Shown piece after piece: positions 42,984-53,273 of a stretch of DNA of 64,000 nucleotides. Made by a program: the position numbers and the translations under genes. Position 1 is the stretch's first letter. Each line of letters opens with the position of its first letter. The notes under the pieces are model-generated. The model made no database searches. It was given only the letters and a program-made list of their open reading frames with translations, and was not told where the DNA came from. Location of the stretch: contig NC_063012.1 of assembly GCF_020509005.1 (NCBI RefSeq), forward strand, positions 1,922,001-1,986,000, read 5' to 3'. Source of the stretch: Fulvia fulva (Eukaryota; Ascomycota; Dothideomycetes; Mycosphaerellales; Mycosphaerellaceae).

Positions 42984-44955
42984 ATTTAGGGTTAGTCGAT
43001 ACGTAAGAACCTATACGGTAGCGGTAGTACTTTCGTTATTCTAGTTATTCTAGCCGCTATTACCGTTCGAGTTACTATTACTACGGGGGCGCTCCTTCTA
43101 CGGGTATAGTCGATCTATCTCGTAGAAGCTCTCGTCTAGTACGGTATACTCCTCGATAACGTCTTATATACTATCTAGGCGGCGGTCGACTTCGCGGTCG
43201 CTAAAGGTCTTAATAAAGTACTTACGGTTTAGTCGGTTACGGAATAGTATAAGCTCGGTCTTATCGGTCTATAACATCTAGGCGCGTAACTTCGAGTAGC
43301 GTATATAGAAGGCTATAAAGGTTTCGCCTTGTTCTTGCTTATAGGTAGTAATGTTAACTATAGCCTTAGTTCCTTCATTACGTATACTATATTGGCGTAT
43401 TATCTAATCTAATAACTCTTCTCTAGTCTTGAACTCGTTAAAGGACTACTGTCTAGGTATAGAGATCCTCGGCTTAATACTTCGCTAAGGATTACCTTAC
43501 GTCTACCTATATACGAAGCGTAGACTATCTGCCTTAGTACGGAAGGTTACTACAGTTAGCTTTAGGAGAACACTACTATACTAGCTGTCGAAATTAGGGT
43601 CATTATCGTTCTTAAAGTGCTTAGGGTTAGGTACACCCTTACCGATCTCTATACCGCGAGTAAGGGTACGGTTAATAGTAAAGAGACGTTCTAGGAGGTC
43701 AACTAGTAGTGTCTAGGTACGGGTATTACGTATTCTCGAGTTACGACTATTGTTAGGTCCTAGTCGCGGACGGTTATTATTACGTCCTCGGCTATTATTA
43801 CTACGGTCATCGTCGTCTCTATCGTTATTACTACTACCGCTACCGCTACCTCTACTAGTAGCTTCGCGATACCTACGTAATAGCTACTCGAGTAAGGTCT
43901 CGCGTAGGCGGGAACGAGAGGGTCGGCGGCCTAAGCGGCCCCTACCTCCGTTCTATATAGTGTCTCCTACCTTAAGCCGAGCCTTTAGGTTATCGACTTC
44001 TTGTTATAGGGCCTAGTTCTTCGCCTTAGCATCTTATGCCTTCTTCTTCTCCTTCTCGTAGATCTCGCTAAACTACTTATATAGGTTATTAGCTTCCTTA
44101 TATTTCTTCTCTAGCTCTTATAACTTAGCTAGGTCGTAATCCTTCTTACTCTTAAGATCTGCTACCATTTTCTATATAACAAGCTCTTTACTTCGTAGCA
44201 TCTTATAGATACGGTCGTATTCGGTATATAGCGTAGTATACTAGGTGTTCTAGAGGTCGTTAGCTCGCTCTATTATATCGAGTTGTCTACCCTTAGTAAT
44301 CGCCGTATTAACTACTTATAGTACGAAGTCGTAGGTGGTCTTCGGGTATTAGGATATAAGGGTCGTGAGGTTGTCTAGGGTGACATTCTAGTATTCGGAT
44401 ACGAGAATGTGTTCTGCCTCGTCGAGTGATAGATACACCTCGTCTAGGTCGCCGCCTAGGTTCTCTTCGAGCTTGAACTCGAACACTTCTATAAAGTCAA
44501 TCTTACTACCTTCTTCTCGCTCGAAGGCCTTCTAGTAAGCTTTATTAATCTCTAATTATAGCGCGATACCGGTGTCTACTATAACCCGCCGGTTATCGTC
44601 CTATATCTAACTCTAAGGAAAAGAGGAGAGGTCGGGGAAAAGAGATATACGCTACTTACTTTTGCCCTTAGGCTTAGGTAGCGGTAGTATACCGCCGTTC
44701 GCTGTTTATAAAGTTATATTGTCTAGGTTTAGGGGAGGCGTAACGGTGCCTATATCCTAACTATCTACGAGCGCGCGACTACCTACTAATAATGTCGCCG
44801 CGTTACGTTCTCTAGGTATCTACGCGCTATACGCCTTACCGTGTTCTATGTTCTAATACGACTCTACGCGTTCTCGAGTTCTACGGTTCTGTCTGTTCCT
44901 ATTATTACGCGTCCCCTACCTAGATCCGCGATCTAGGTAGGGTAGTAGAACAAAC
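42984..44955 (-). pseudogene. LTR2 gag (RIP-degraded)
   Basis: The region between the LINE D insertion and the right LTR, in gag position for a minus-strand element. It includes a low-complexity Arg/Asn/Asp-rich stretch at about 43740-43860 (seen as repeated TTA/CTA/CGG triplets) and charged coiled-coil-like sequence from 43990 to 44250. No intact frame. Confidence 0.6.
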
Positions 44956-45139
44956 TATAAGGGCGCTCGTACTATAGGGTCCGAACGAGATAGTTATTAT
45001 TCTACGAAGCTACGAAAGAGAAGCGCGAGGCGCGGCGAAGTTATAAAGTAAAGCCAAGCCGCGCTAACCCGATACGAAAGGTCCGCGGTTTAGCCGGGCC
45101 GACGTAGCTATAGTAGGGGGTCGCGGGCTACCCGTAATA
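44956..45139 (-). repeat. LTR2, right LTR
   Basis: 184 bp, partner of 32923-33106. It shares a core GCTACGAAAGAGAAGCGCGA with the LTR1 repeats. Confidence 0.87.
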
Positions 45140-48100
45140 GAGCGGTAGCTTCGTCGGGGTTATCTTCTACTATTAGCGGTCGATAATTGCCTAATAGTAC
45201 TAGCGTAGCTAGAACTTAATAGACTATACTATTAGATACTTATTAGACCTCTAGTTTACCTTATAGGTACGGCATTTCAAATGATTTATTATTATAATGC
45301 CCTTCTCCTATTATGTCTCTAGTTCGTAGTCTATAAACTAACTAGAGCCGAGCACGATGTTATACTCTAGTGATTCTACTAAATAGTAGCTAAGGATTTC
45401 GACGTAGCCGCCGATATTAAAAGGAAAGTACGTAGACTTAGTAATAAGCTCGTTAGCGGAGCCGCTATTAGCTAGTCCTAATTAAAGAGGTCCTTCCTAG
45501 AGTCGAGGAAGATTATATATACGAGCATATATAGAATTTATGTACTAAGAGGTAGTACTATAATTAAGGAAGGTAAGAGCTTAATTACTATCTATACTAC
45601 TAGGTATTATAAGGTAAGGGGACACTCTCGGCCTTAGTGCCCCTCGTATAATAGGCGGTGTTAGAGAGCTTACTAATATACGTAAAGCGTACTCTAGTCC
45701 TTATATTACCGTATCTCGCTATATTTCCTTCTTAGTATTATATTCGTAAGTAGGACTAACGGTTGTCGTACTTAAGCGTTAGTCTAGCTATTTCCCTATT
45801 ACTAAGGGTTGGCCGGTATCTATATTATAGAGCTAGTATTCGCGCGCGGCGGAGGGCGCTTATACTACTTAATAGAGTAGTCTAGTAAGTATAAGTTATA
45901 GTCTATACGCCGGTAGCGGACATAACCGCCTACTACGATAATACTAGCCTTCTCCTTAGGCTCGAGCTTCTTAAGTTCCTTATATTCGCGCGGTATCTAA
46001 GCGTATAGCTTAAGGCCTAAACCTTAGGCTACGCCGGGCGCGGTAGGTATAGTACCGTTACTACCGCTAGTACTATAAGGTAGTCGTAGTATAGCTAGGG
46101 TCTTTGACTTGAGGCGCTCGAACTTAGCTTCGAGCTTATAGTATAGGTCGACTAAGTCTTCGCGGTCCTTAGTCTCTATAGGTAGTACCTCTATATATTT
46201 ATAGTTAAGCTTACCCTCGAGTAGGCGGTGATTAGTCTTGGCTAATAGGTCGTACAAGTTACGCTATTCGTCGTACTTAGTCATAAAGATAGAAAATGAC
46301 TCGTTCTTACCCTACTATAAGACCTAGAGCTTCTAGAAGGCCTTACCTACGACGTCCTTCTTACTATACCGATCGATAAGGAATTAGATTATCCTATCGA
46401 TAGACTTAAAGGAGTTAACGTAATTGCGCTTAGTACGCTTAGAGGGTACTCGCGGATTATATAGCTAGTACGGGTACCCGTCGAGGTAGTTAAGGATATA
46501 GCGTAGTCCGTCCTCGATAGTCTAGAACTATATTACGGACAGCTTAATCTCTAGCTAATTAAGCTAACGGTCAAAGTTTATATTCTTGTTATCGAACTTA
46601 CTTTCTAGGTCCTTAACTAACTTGTTAGTATATATAATATTAACGGAGGGTTCGATAGTAGTGAACTAGCTAACGGCGGTATTGCTAGTCACCCTAGAAG
46701 CACTACTAGGTATGCCCTAGCGTTCTCGTCGTAAGGAGTTACGGCGTAGGTAACGGCATAGTCGACTATTATCTCTACCCTTATCGTTATTAGAGTTGTC
46801 TCCGTCGTTATCGCTACTACCTCTACTACCTCCTCGTCGGGTGCCTCTACCTATACGGTCCTACTAAGTAGGAGGCGTAGGTGATCGTAAAACACCGTTA
46901 CGACGAGGGGAGTAGACGCGGACCTAACGACTACGGTCATTATTATTACCGTTAGTACCGCTAGTATCGCTAGTACCGTTCGTGTCCTTGGCTACTAGCT
47001 AAGCCTTCAGCTCTACTACCTCCTTGTTTAGAGCCTAATTGCGCTCAGATAGGGCTTTAATGTCCTTAGGTAACATACCCGCCTACGACTCCTCGACCTG
47101 TCCGAAGAGCGTGTCGTTGTCCTATCGGAGGCGCTGATTAGCTTCCTTGAGGTCTTATATCTGACTCTTGTACTTCTAGTATTTGTTAAAGTAGAATGTG
47201 AAGAGGCCCTTAACATCCTTATCCTTTTCGAGTTGACTAAGACTCTCGGATACGATGTCACGTTCCTTCTTCATATCGGCGTACTTGCGCTATATAACCT
47301 TGTTGGCCTTCTTTAGGGACTCGACCTGGTTGAAAAGTGTGATGAAGTCTGACTGTATCTGGCGAACGAGGTGAAACATGATCTCCGGGTGTGCTGTAGC
47401 ACGAGTCGCGAACTCGGCTAGGCTCTTGATAGTGGCATGCTCCAAGGCGATTGCCCACTCCTTAGGTTGGCGCATGTCATTGGTTTCACCATCTTGTATA
47501 GATATATCATCTCTTGACTCTGTGATCTTGTACACCTTGATTCCTCCTTCTTCTGAGATTCATTCTTCGTCGAGGAATTGTACGAAGTTGATAGGGTCGG
47601 AGGTCAAGGCAAACTGCTGTTCTTCAGGCAGCAGATCCTTCTCGATCTCTTGTTGTTCGGCGGCGAATGCGTTCGAGTCGTCGTCGGAAGGGAAGGCACC
47701 TAGGGCGGTATCGATGCCTGGGTTATCGAGTGTCTACGTTTCAGTAGATGCGGTTAGGAAAAGCTCAGCGCGTGCGAGCGACTGACGCTTGTACTTGCCA
47801 AGATCTGGATAAAGAGGTTGCTTAGGCAAGAGCACCCCGTTGGCAGTGCCACCGGGTGTAGCCATGTTGTGCTGTTGCGTAGTAGATGAGACTGCTCTCT
47901 CAGTAGGCATGTGAGGGCCCTATGAGAGCAGGGAGGCGCGCGTTTTGCGCGAAGGAGAGAGGTGATCTGTTGACTTAACTGATGCGCTTGTTTGCGCGAC
48001 TGTAGTTGTTGTTGGTGCGCCTGTACGCGCGACTCGACGGTTGGTGACTGTGGTGAACTTGACCTGCCTTGACGCGCACTTTGCTGGTGCGATTTGATTG

Positions 48101-48146
48101 TGACTGCTGGCCTGACTGGATGGGCCGCTTGTAGGACCGAACAAAC
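45140..48146 (-). pseudogene. LTR1 gag/protease side and leader; right end almost free of RIP
   Basis: Remaining gag-side sequence of LTR1. From 45140 to about 47200 it is TpA-rich with many stops. At 46024-46257 a 77-codon stretch (YDLLAKTNHRLLEGKLNYKY) survives on minus. At 47290-47535 an 81-codon gag-like stretch (PKEWAIALEHATIKSLAEF) survives. From about 47540 to 48146 CpA and TpG are back to normal levels. This part is probably the gag N-terminus and leader. Confidence 0.65.
48138..48146 (-). other. Candidate primer-binding position of LTR1
   Basis: Directly inside the coding-side LTR the minus strand begins GTTTGTTC. The same eight bases follow the coding-side LTR of LTR2 (44948-44955). 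It does not start with TGG as most tRNA primer sites do. The role is inferred from position only. Confidence 0.35.
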
Positions 48147-48296
48147 TATCACGGGCAGTGATCTGTGAGACGACAATGTAGGGTTGCCGTAAAACAAGCG
48201 TTGTTCGGTAAGGCTACGAAAGAGAAGCGCGAAGCGCGCGAGATATATAAGGAAGCGCCAAGGCGCGCGACGTCACGGCAGTAGTGAACCGTGACA
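48147..48296 (-). repeat. LTR1, right LTR (almost un-mutated)
   Basis: 150 bp, ends CCGTGACA. It keeps CpA/TpG at sites that are TpA in the left copy. Confidence 0.9.
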
Positions 48297-48301
48297 ATCT
48301 C

Positions 48302-51300
48302 CTCCTCCTTTCTCTCTTCCTCCCTCTTCTCAATCCATCTCTCTGTTTCCACTACAAGAGAGAACTGTTCAAGGTAGTTCTCCGACAGGATCCACCTTGT
48401 TACCCTTTATATGTCTCGTTTGTTCTTGATAATGGCTTGGTACTGCCTATCTCTTGCCTTTGCTCTCCATAGACTCCTCCCTCTGACCTACTCCTTGCAG
48501 ACTAGGACCATGTGCTCCGGGTCCTGGGACAGGTAGCCACATAGGCAGCTCTTAGATTCATGTCCTAGGACTCTTCTTTGATGCAAGTATGCCCTAAGCC
48601 CAATGTGCTCAGAACGGATCTGGATGGCTATACTTGCTTCTGCCCTCTTCAGGTCCTTATAGATGTGGTAGTTGTACCTTCCAAATGTTCTTGCTGCTAG
48701 TGGGGCCCCTGGTCTTACGTGCTGTTGGCTCCAGTTTTTTTCCCAGAGGTATCCTGCAATTTGCTCAGCTTGGCTTTGTTTCTTTTTGTCTTTGTCTCTT
48801 GAGCTGGCTTGGCCTCTGTGGGCCTCCCCTTGTTCAAGGGCTGCCGTGATCTCTTGAAATGTTGTAAGGTCTCTTTCCTTTTATGGGATCATGTGTGGCC
48901 TGTTAGGTCTCCTCTTCCTTGTACATTGGGTTCTGATCTTCAGTGTGGCTGCTTGGATGGCTCCCTATACTTGGTATGCAGATGTCCTGCCTGCATATTG
49001 GCTCCTTAGGCCTTGGAGGTATTCTTTGATAGGAGCAGTTCCTGACTCCATTTCTAATGTCTTGTAGGGAGTTGACTTGTAGGCCCTAAGTACTCTCTTC
49101 AGGCAGGCTGCTTAGGCTCTGTTAAGGGGTTCCTCAATCCTCTTTGGGGTGTGCTTTGCTGCTGCCTAGACTGCTGCTCTATACATCATTGCAGGTTTGA
49201 CAATAGCCTTGTACATGATCTTTGCCTTAGAGAAGGTTGCGCCCTATGTGGAGGCTGTAAGCCTTTCTATAGACTGTCTGTTTGTGTCTGCTCTTGCCTA
49301 AGCCTTCTTTACCTGTGGACCCCAGCTAAGCTTTGGGTCGAGCCATATCCCTAAGACCCTGAGTTCCTGTGTAGGGTGAGTTTCAAAGCCCTAGATCTGT
49401 ACTGTTGCCTACAAATTGTGTTTTGTCTTTGCCCTACTAAAGTGGATAAGCTAGTACTTATCTAGTGCAAATTTTGCCCCGTGTTCCCTTGCCTATTTCT
49501 CGCACTGTTTATGTCTTTCCTCGAGGAGGTTGCAGTTGTGTTCTGTGGAGTCTGACTATGCTAGGATGTTTGTGTTATCTACAAATCCTAATGCTGTAGT
49601 GTTTGTTGTCTCTAGGAGTGGCATTAGGTCTCCCACAAAGAGGAGGAAGAGGATTGGTGAGAGTGTGGATCCTTGTGGGATCCCTGTGCGTGCTATTGGT
49701 GTCTGTGGGGCCTTATAGGTTCTAAGGAGGATTTGGGTTGTTCTGTTCTAGAGGAATGATTACACAAATGTGACGATCTATGTTGGGATAGCCTTCTGTT
49801 TTAGGATGTGGATGAGCCTAGTGTAGGAGACATTGTCGAAGGCCCATTAGCTCCACTACTGTAAGGGTGGATCTCTTTCTCCTGCCCCCCATCTGTGTTG
49901 CTAGGAGGAGGTTATGTTCCTCCACAATCTCTGTTCGCCTCTGAGCAATGATCTTTTCAAGGAGCTTTCCTATTGTGTTCAGCAATGCAATTGGCCTATA
50001 TGACTTTAGTTTGGTGTAGTCCTCTTTCTAGGGTTTCCTTAGGACACATGTGAGGGATTGTTCGAAGATCCCTATGCAATAGCCTTGTGCTATACATTAG
50101 GTGAAGATTGGTGCCAGTACTAGGGTAATAAGGTCTCTACATGCCTTCAGGTAGCAGTTAGGGATCTTGTCCGGGCCTAGGGCCTTGTTTCCCTTGAGTT
50201 TCTCAATGACTCCCTCAATCTCCTTAGCATCTACATGCTAGCTAGCCTCTCTTGGTTGTGGGATGTCAGCTCCTAGGATGTTGCTGAGGTCTGCCTCCAC
50301 CTAGGTCCCAAAGAAATAGCTTGCAAATGCCTCTGCCTTCCCCTTAAGAGTGGTTTGCACCTGTCCTCTCTGGTCTTGTATTAGGGGAAACTGGGGTAGG
50401 GAGTTCTTCTCATCTTCGGGCTTCCTTGCCCACTTGGCTAGCCTCCAGATTTGTTCTGGATGTTCTGTGATCATCCTAACAGTGGACCTCTATTCTTGCT
50501 GTTTGTCCCTCCTAATCTGTGCTTTCTTGGCTTGGCAGGCATTGTTATAGGTCTCCTAATTGGCCTGGGTACGTTGTTGCTCCCATCTTCTCCTTGCCCT
50601 TCTTGCGTCCTTGACCTTGGTTGTGCATTCATGTGTCTAGTATGTCTTCTGGTATAGTGACCACCTCTTCTTAGGTATGTAGGCTTGGGCTGCTCTCTCT
50701 ATAGCTGTCACTAGTTGTGTGGCAGCCTGGTCAATCCCCTCTATTGTGTACAAGTTGTCCATGTTCATCTATTCAAGTTCACCCTCTAGCTGTTCCTGCA
50801 CTAGTGACCAGTTGGCCTTTTTCTAGTTGAGCTTCTCTTCTGGCTCCCTCTCTTCCTCAACCGTGAGCTGGATGTCCGTCTGGATTAGGAGGTGATCCGA
50901 TGAGGACTCAAGGTAGCTGCTCACTTTGCAACTCTCCACCTTCTGTGTTAGGGCATAGGACATAAAACACAGGTCTAGTGTGCTAGAGCTGTTGTTTCTT
51001 GCCTATGTTTCTGTTCCCTTTGGTGTGACTAGGCCTAGCTGGGCTGTCTCCATCTGGCTAATAAGCCTGCCTGCTAGGAAGTGGTGTGCTAGGGAGAAGT
51101 GTGATCCCTATATTAGGTGATAGAGGTTGAAGTCCCCAACCACTATGTTCTGGGCTTGTTGACTCATTGCCTCTGGAAGTCTTTCCAATGTGTGTAGCTG
51201 TGTGCTACTCCTAGACTCTGGGGGTGGGTTATACACACTATGGACCAGGATCTGGCTATGTGATGTCGTTAGTTATATTGTAGTAATGTCCCTGTCAGCA

Positions 51301-52900
51301 CTTGGCAAGGCTTGCCAGTCCTCAGTTAACACCTTCTTGCTGATATAGATGCAGGACCTTGGGACTCCCTCTGTTCTGTTGACCACTAAGTGATACTCTG
51401 GGCTCTTCACTGTTGAGGGGATTCTGGTATGTGGGCTGATCTATAGTTCTTGTATTGCCACAATGTGGTGTACCTCTAGGTCCAGGGCTTGCAGGAAGCT
51501 CCTCTAGACCTTGTCCTTGCTTTTATTGACATTGTACTGAATGATGGTTAGCTTGTTAGTGTGAGGCATTAGGACATGGGTGTGTCTGGCTGGTCATGTG
51601 GTTGGTTGTAGGGCTGGTTCTCCTAGCTTTGTTGCTCTATTGATTCCGACTCCTCCCGCTAGCTCCCTATCATCTGGTGTATCTTCATCTGTCCATTGCT
51701 TTGTCCTGCTCTAAACAGGTGTGTTGGCCTCCCTATTGCAGGTATTAGCTCATCTTGCGGCCTTGGTCTCTTGTTTGGGTGAAAGGTCCTTACTGGCTAG
51801 TCTTTTTCCCCCACTAAGAATCTTGTAGGAGTTGTTACTCTTGCTTCCCTCACCTTCCACTAGGCTACAAGTCTAGCTGGACATTAGTTTGACCATACTA
51901 GATGTTTCCTTCCGCAAGCTGCACATCTCGTGTCTTCCTTCTTCTTCTAGTACTCCTAGGTTACGTGATCACTAGCACAGTAGGAGTAGACTAGTGTAAG
52001 TCTGTTACACTTTAGGGCAATATGGCCATACTGTTGACACTTAAAACATTAGAGGACTCTATGGTTACTCTGATATATCTCTGCTTCAAGTCTCTCGTAG
52101 TCCCAGAATAGTCCTTGGTCTAGAACCTTGTTTGCCTAGGCTGCAGTTCCTACCTATAAGATGAGAGATGAGGCCTTCTTAGTCTCTTCAATCTTCTTCC
52201 TGACCTATGCCACTTTTGTGATCTGTAGTCCTGGGACTGTTGCTTAGTTCTGTCTCTGAAGGCTTAGCATGTCTTCTTATATGTTGAAGGATCTTAGGAC
52301 TCTATATACAATGACTATATATTGCTAATAGGAGACCTTTACTGTCTTACCAATCTTTAGTGTCTATTCCTTATTCATCTCTAGGGTCTTCTTGTCCTAT
52401 ATATAGGCTATAAACAGTCTTACCCCTCTATTGTCTGCCTTTGCTCCTACTATCTGCTTCATCCCGAGCTTTTCTACTATCTCCCTTCCTATCATCTTGC
52501 CTACCTCTTCCTTCTCCTACTGGTCTGTGATATATATACGGACTACCGTACTTTAGGGGGCTAGTAGGGGGCTCGTTACTACTATAGTATATGTCTTTAG
52601 GCCTTAGGCCTACCTTAGGTCTTTCTAGAAGGTGTTTCTTGTCGCTTCGATTGCTCTATTAATCGTAGTTCCTATTTATTATTTGAGTGCTTTCAGTCCC
52701 CCGAGGAGCTCACTTATTACCCCTTTTAGTACTCTTTCTAGGAATTGTCCCTCTTCTACTATTACTATCTCCTCTGCCTTTCTATAAAGTATTCCCTATT
52801 TATCTCCTCCTCGTTCTCTGTCTTTTTCCGTCGCCGGCGTCGCTATTCCGAGTACTTAGGGGTTGATCGTTCGCGTTATCTATATAGGGATATAGTTAGA
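48302..52900 (-). mobile_element. LINE E, main part (non-LTR retrotransposon, minus strand)
   Basis: Continuation of the LINE whose 3' end is at 20303-20572. On minus, from the right, it reads ORF1 with a CCHC knuckle at about 52004-52050 (CFKCQQYGHIALKC), then the endonuclease with GDFN at 51126-51137. The reverse transcriptase has its catalytic box at 49574-49585 reading FVDN instead of FVDD. The terminal CLCGYLSQDPEHMVLVC is near 48500-48545. It is moderately RIP-mutated, one-sidedly (plus-strand CpA depleted, TpG kept), with stops in both ORFs. RIP becomes heavy right of about 52530. The 5' end is taken at about 52900, where sequence of LINE G starts. Confidence 0.82.
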
Positions 52901-52904
52901 GGAT

Positions 52905-53088
52905 GTAAGGTCCTTATATAGTTAGTAGTTATGTCTCTAGAAGGTTTGAAGTACTATTAGGCCTATTGTCTTAGGGGGTCTCTTTTTCTATTCCTTACTC
53001 CTATAGGTAGCTTACTACTTATTCTACGAGGCTCTAGGTCTTTACCTTACTTCTATAGGCCTAGCGGACTCTCTACTCCTCTACTTTC
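52905..53088 (-). mobile_element. LINE G fragment, left of LTR3
   Basis: Aligns with 23635-23820 of LINE B (shared TATGTCTCTAGAAGG and GGCCTATTGTCTTAGGGGG). It continues at 62125 after LTR3. Joining the two sides at one copy of CTTTC gives an ungapped alignment to LINE B across the breakpoint. Confidence 0.8.
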
Positions 53089-53273
53089 TATTATAAGTAG
53101 GTATAAGTACGTAGTCGGATAAGGTATAAGTCGAATAGATGCTCTATCTAAGGGAGGCGCGGAGGGCGCGAGAGTTATATACGGGCGCCAAGCCGCTAGT
53201 CGGATTAGTTAGCGGGCGCGAGGTCTAGGTACGTGCCCGCGGGTTTAAGTAAATATACGCCGGTACGGTAATA
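53089..53273 (-). repeat. LTR3, left LTR
   Basis: 185 bp, followed inside by a polypurine tract (GGGGGGG on minus at 53277-53283). Confidence 0.9.

Larger units (their letters stand above)
32923..45139 (-). mobile_element. LTR2: chromovirus-type Ty3/gypsy retrotransposon inside LTR1, carrying LINE D
   Basis: Two 184-bp LTRs (32923-33106, 44956-45139) and 5-bp target duplication GAGCG (32918-32922, 45140-45144). Coding strand minus. Its own internal sequence is 33107-37824 and 42971-44955, about 6.7 kb. The polypurine tract at 33110-33116 is again a run of seven G on minus. It is RIP-mutated with many stops. Confidence 0.87.
20573..48296 (-). mobile_element. LTR1: chromovirus-type Ty3/gypsy retrotransposon carrying three nested insertions (composite, 27.7 kb)
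   Basis: Two 150-bp LTRs (20573-20722 and 48147-48296) with inverted ends TGTCACGG/CCGTGACA (left copy mutated to TATTACGG/CCGTAATA) and 5-bp target duplication ATCTC (20568-20572, 48297-48301). Coding strand is minus, so gag is at the right and the chromodomain at the left. Its own sequence is 20723-23086, 26651 to about 26944, 31831-32922 and 45140-48146, about 6.8 kb in all. The rest is LINE B, LINE C and LTR2. Every coding part carries many stops from RIP except the extreme right (about 47290-48146). Confidence 0.85.

Noticed and set aside
43750..44016. 88-codon plus frame with Ser/Leu repeats
   Set aside because: Antisense of the Arg/Asn-rich low-complexity part of LTR2 gag.
20070..47200. 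Centromere or AT-rich isochore as explanation of the TA-rich block
   Set aside because: The bias is specific to CpA/TpG loss with CpG retained and follows transposon boundaries, so RIP explains it better; no satellite repeat is seen.
48600..50700. Frames of 60-70 codons on plus (Leu/Cys-rich, membrane-like)
   Set aside because: Antisense translations of LINE E; hydrophobic only because of the T-rich strand.
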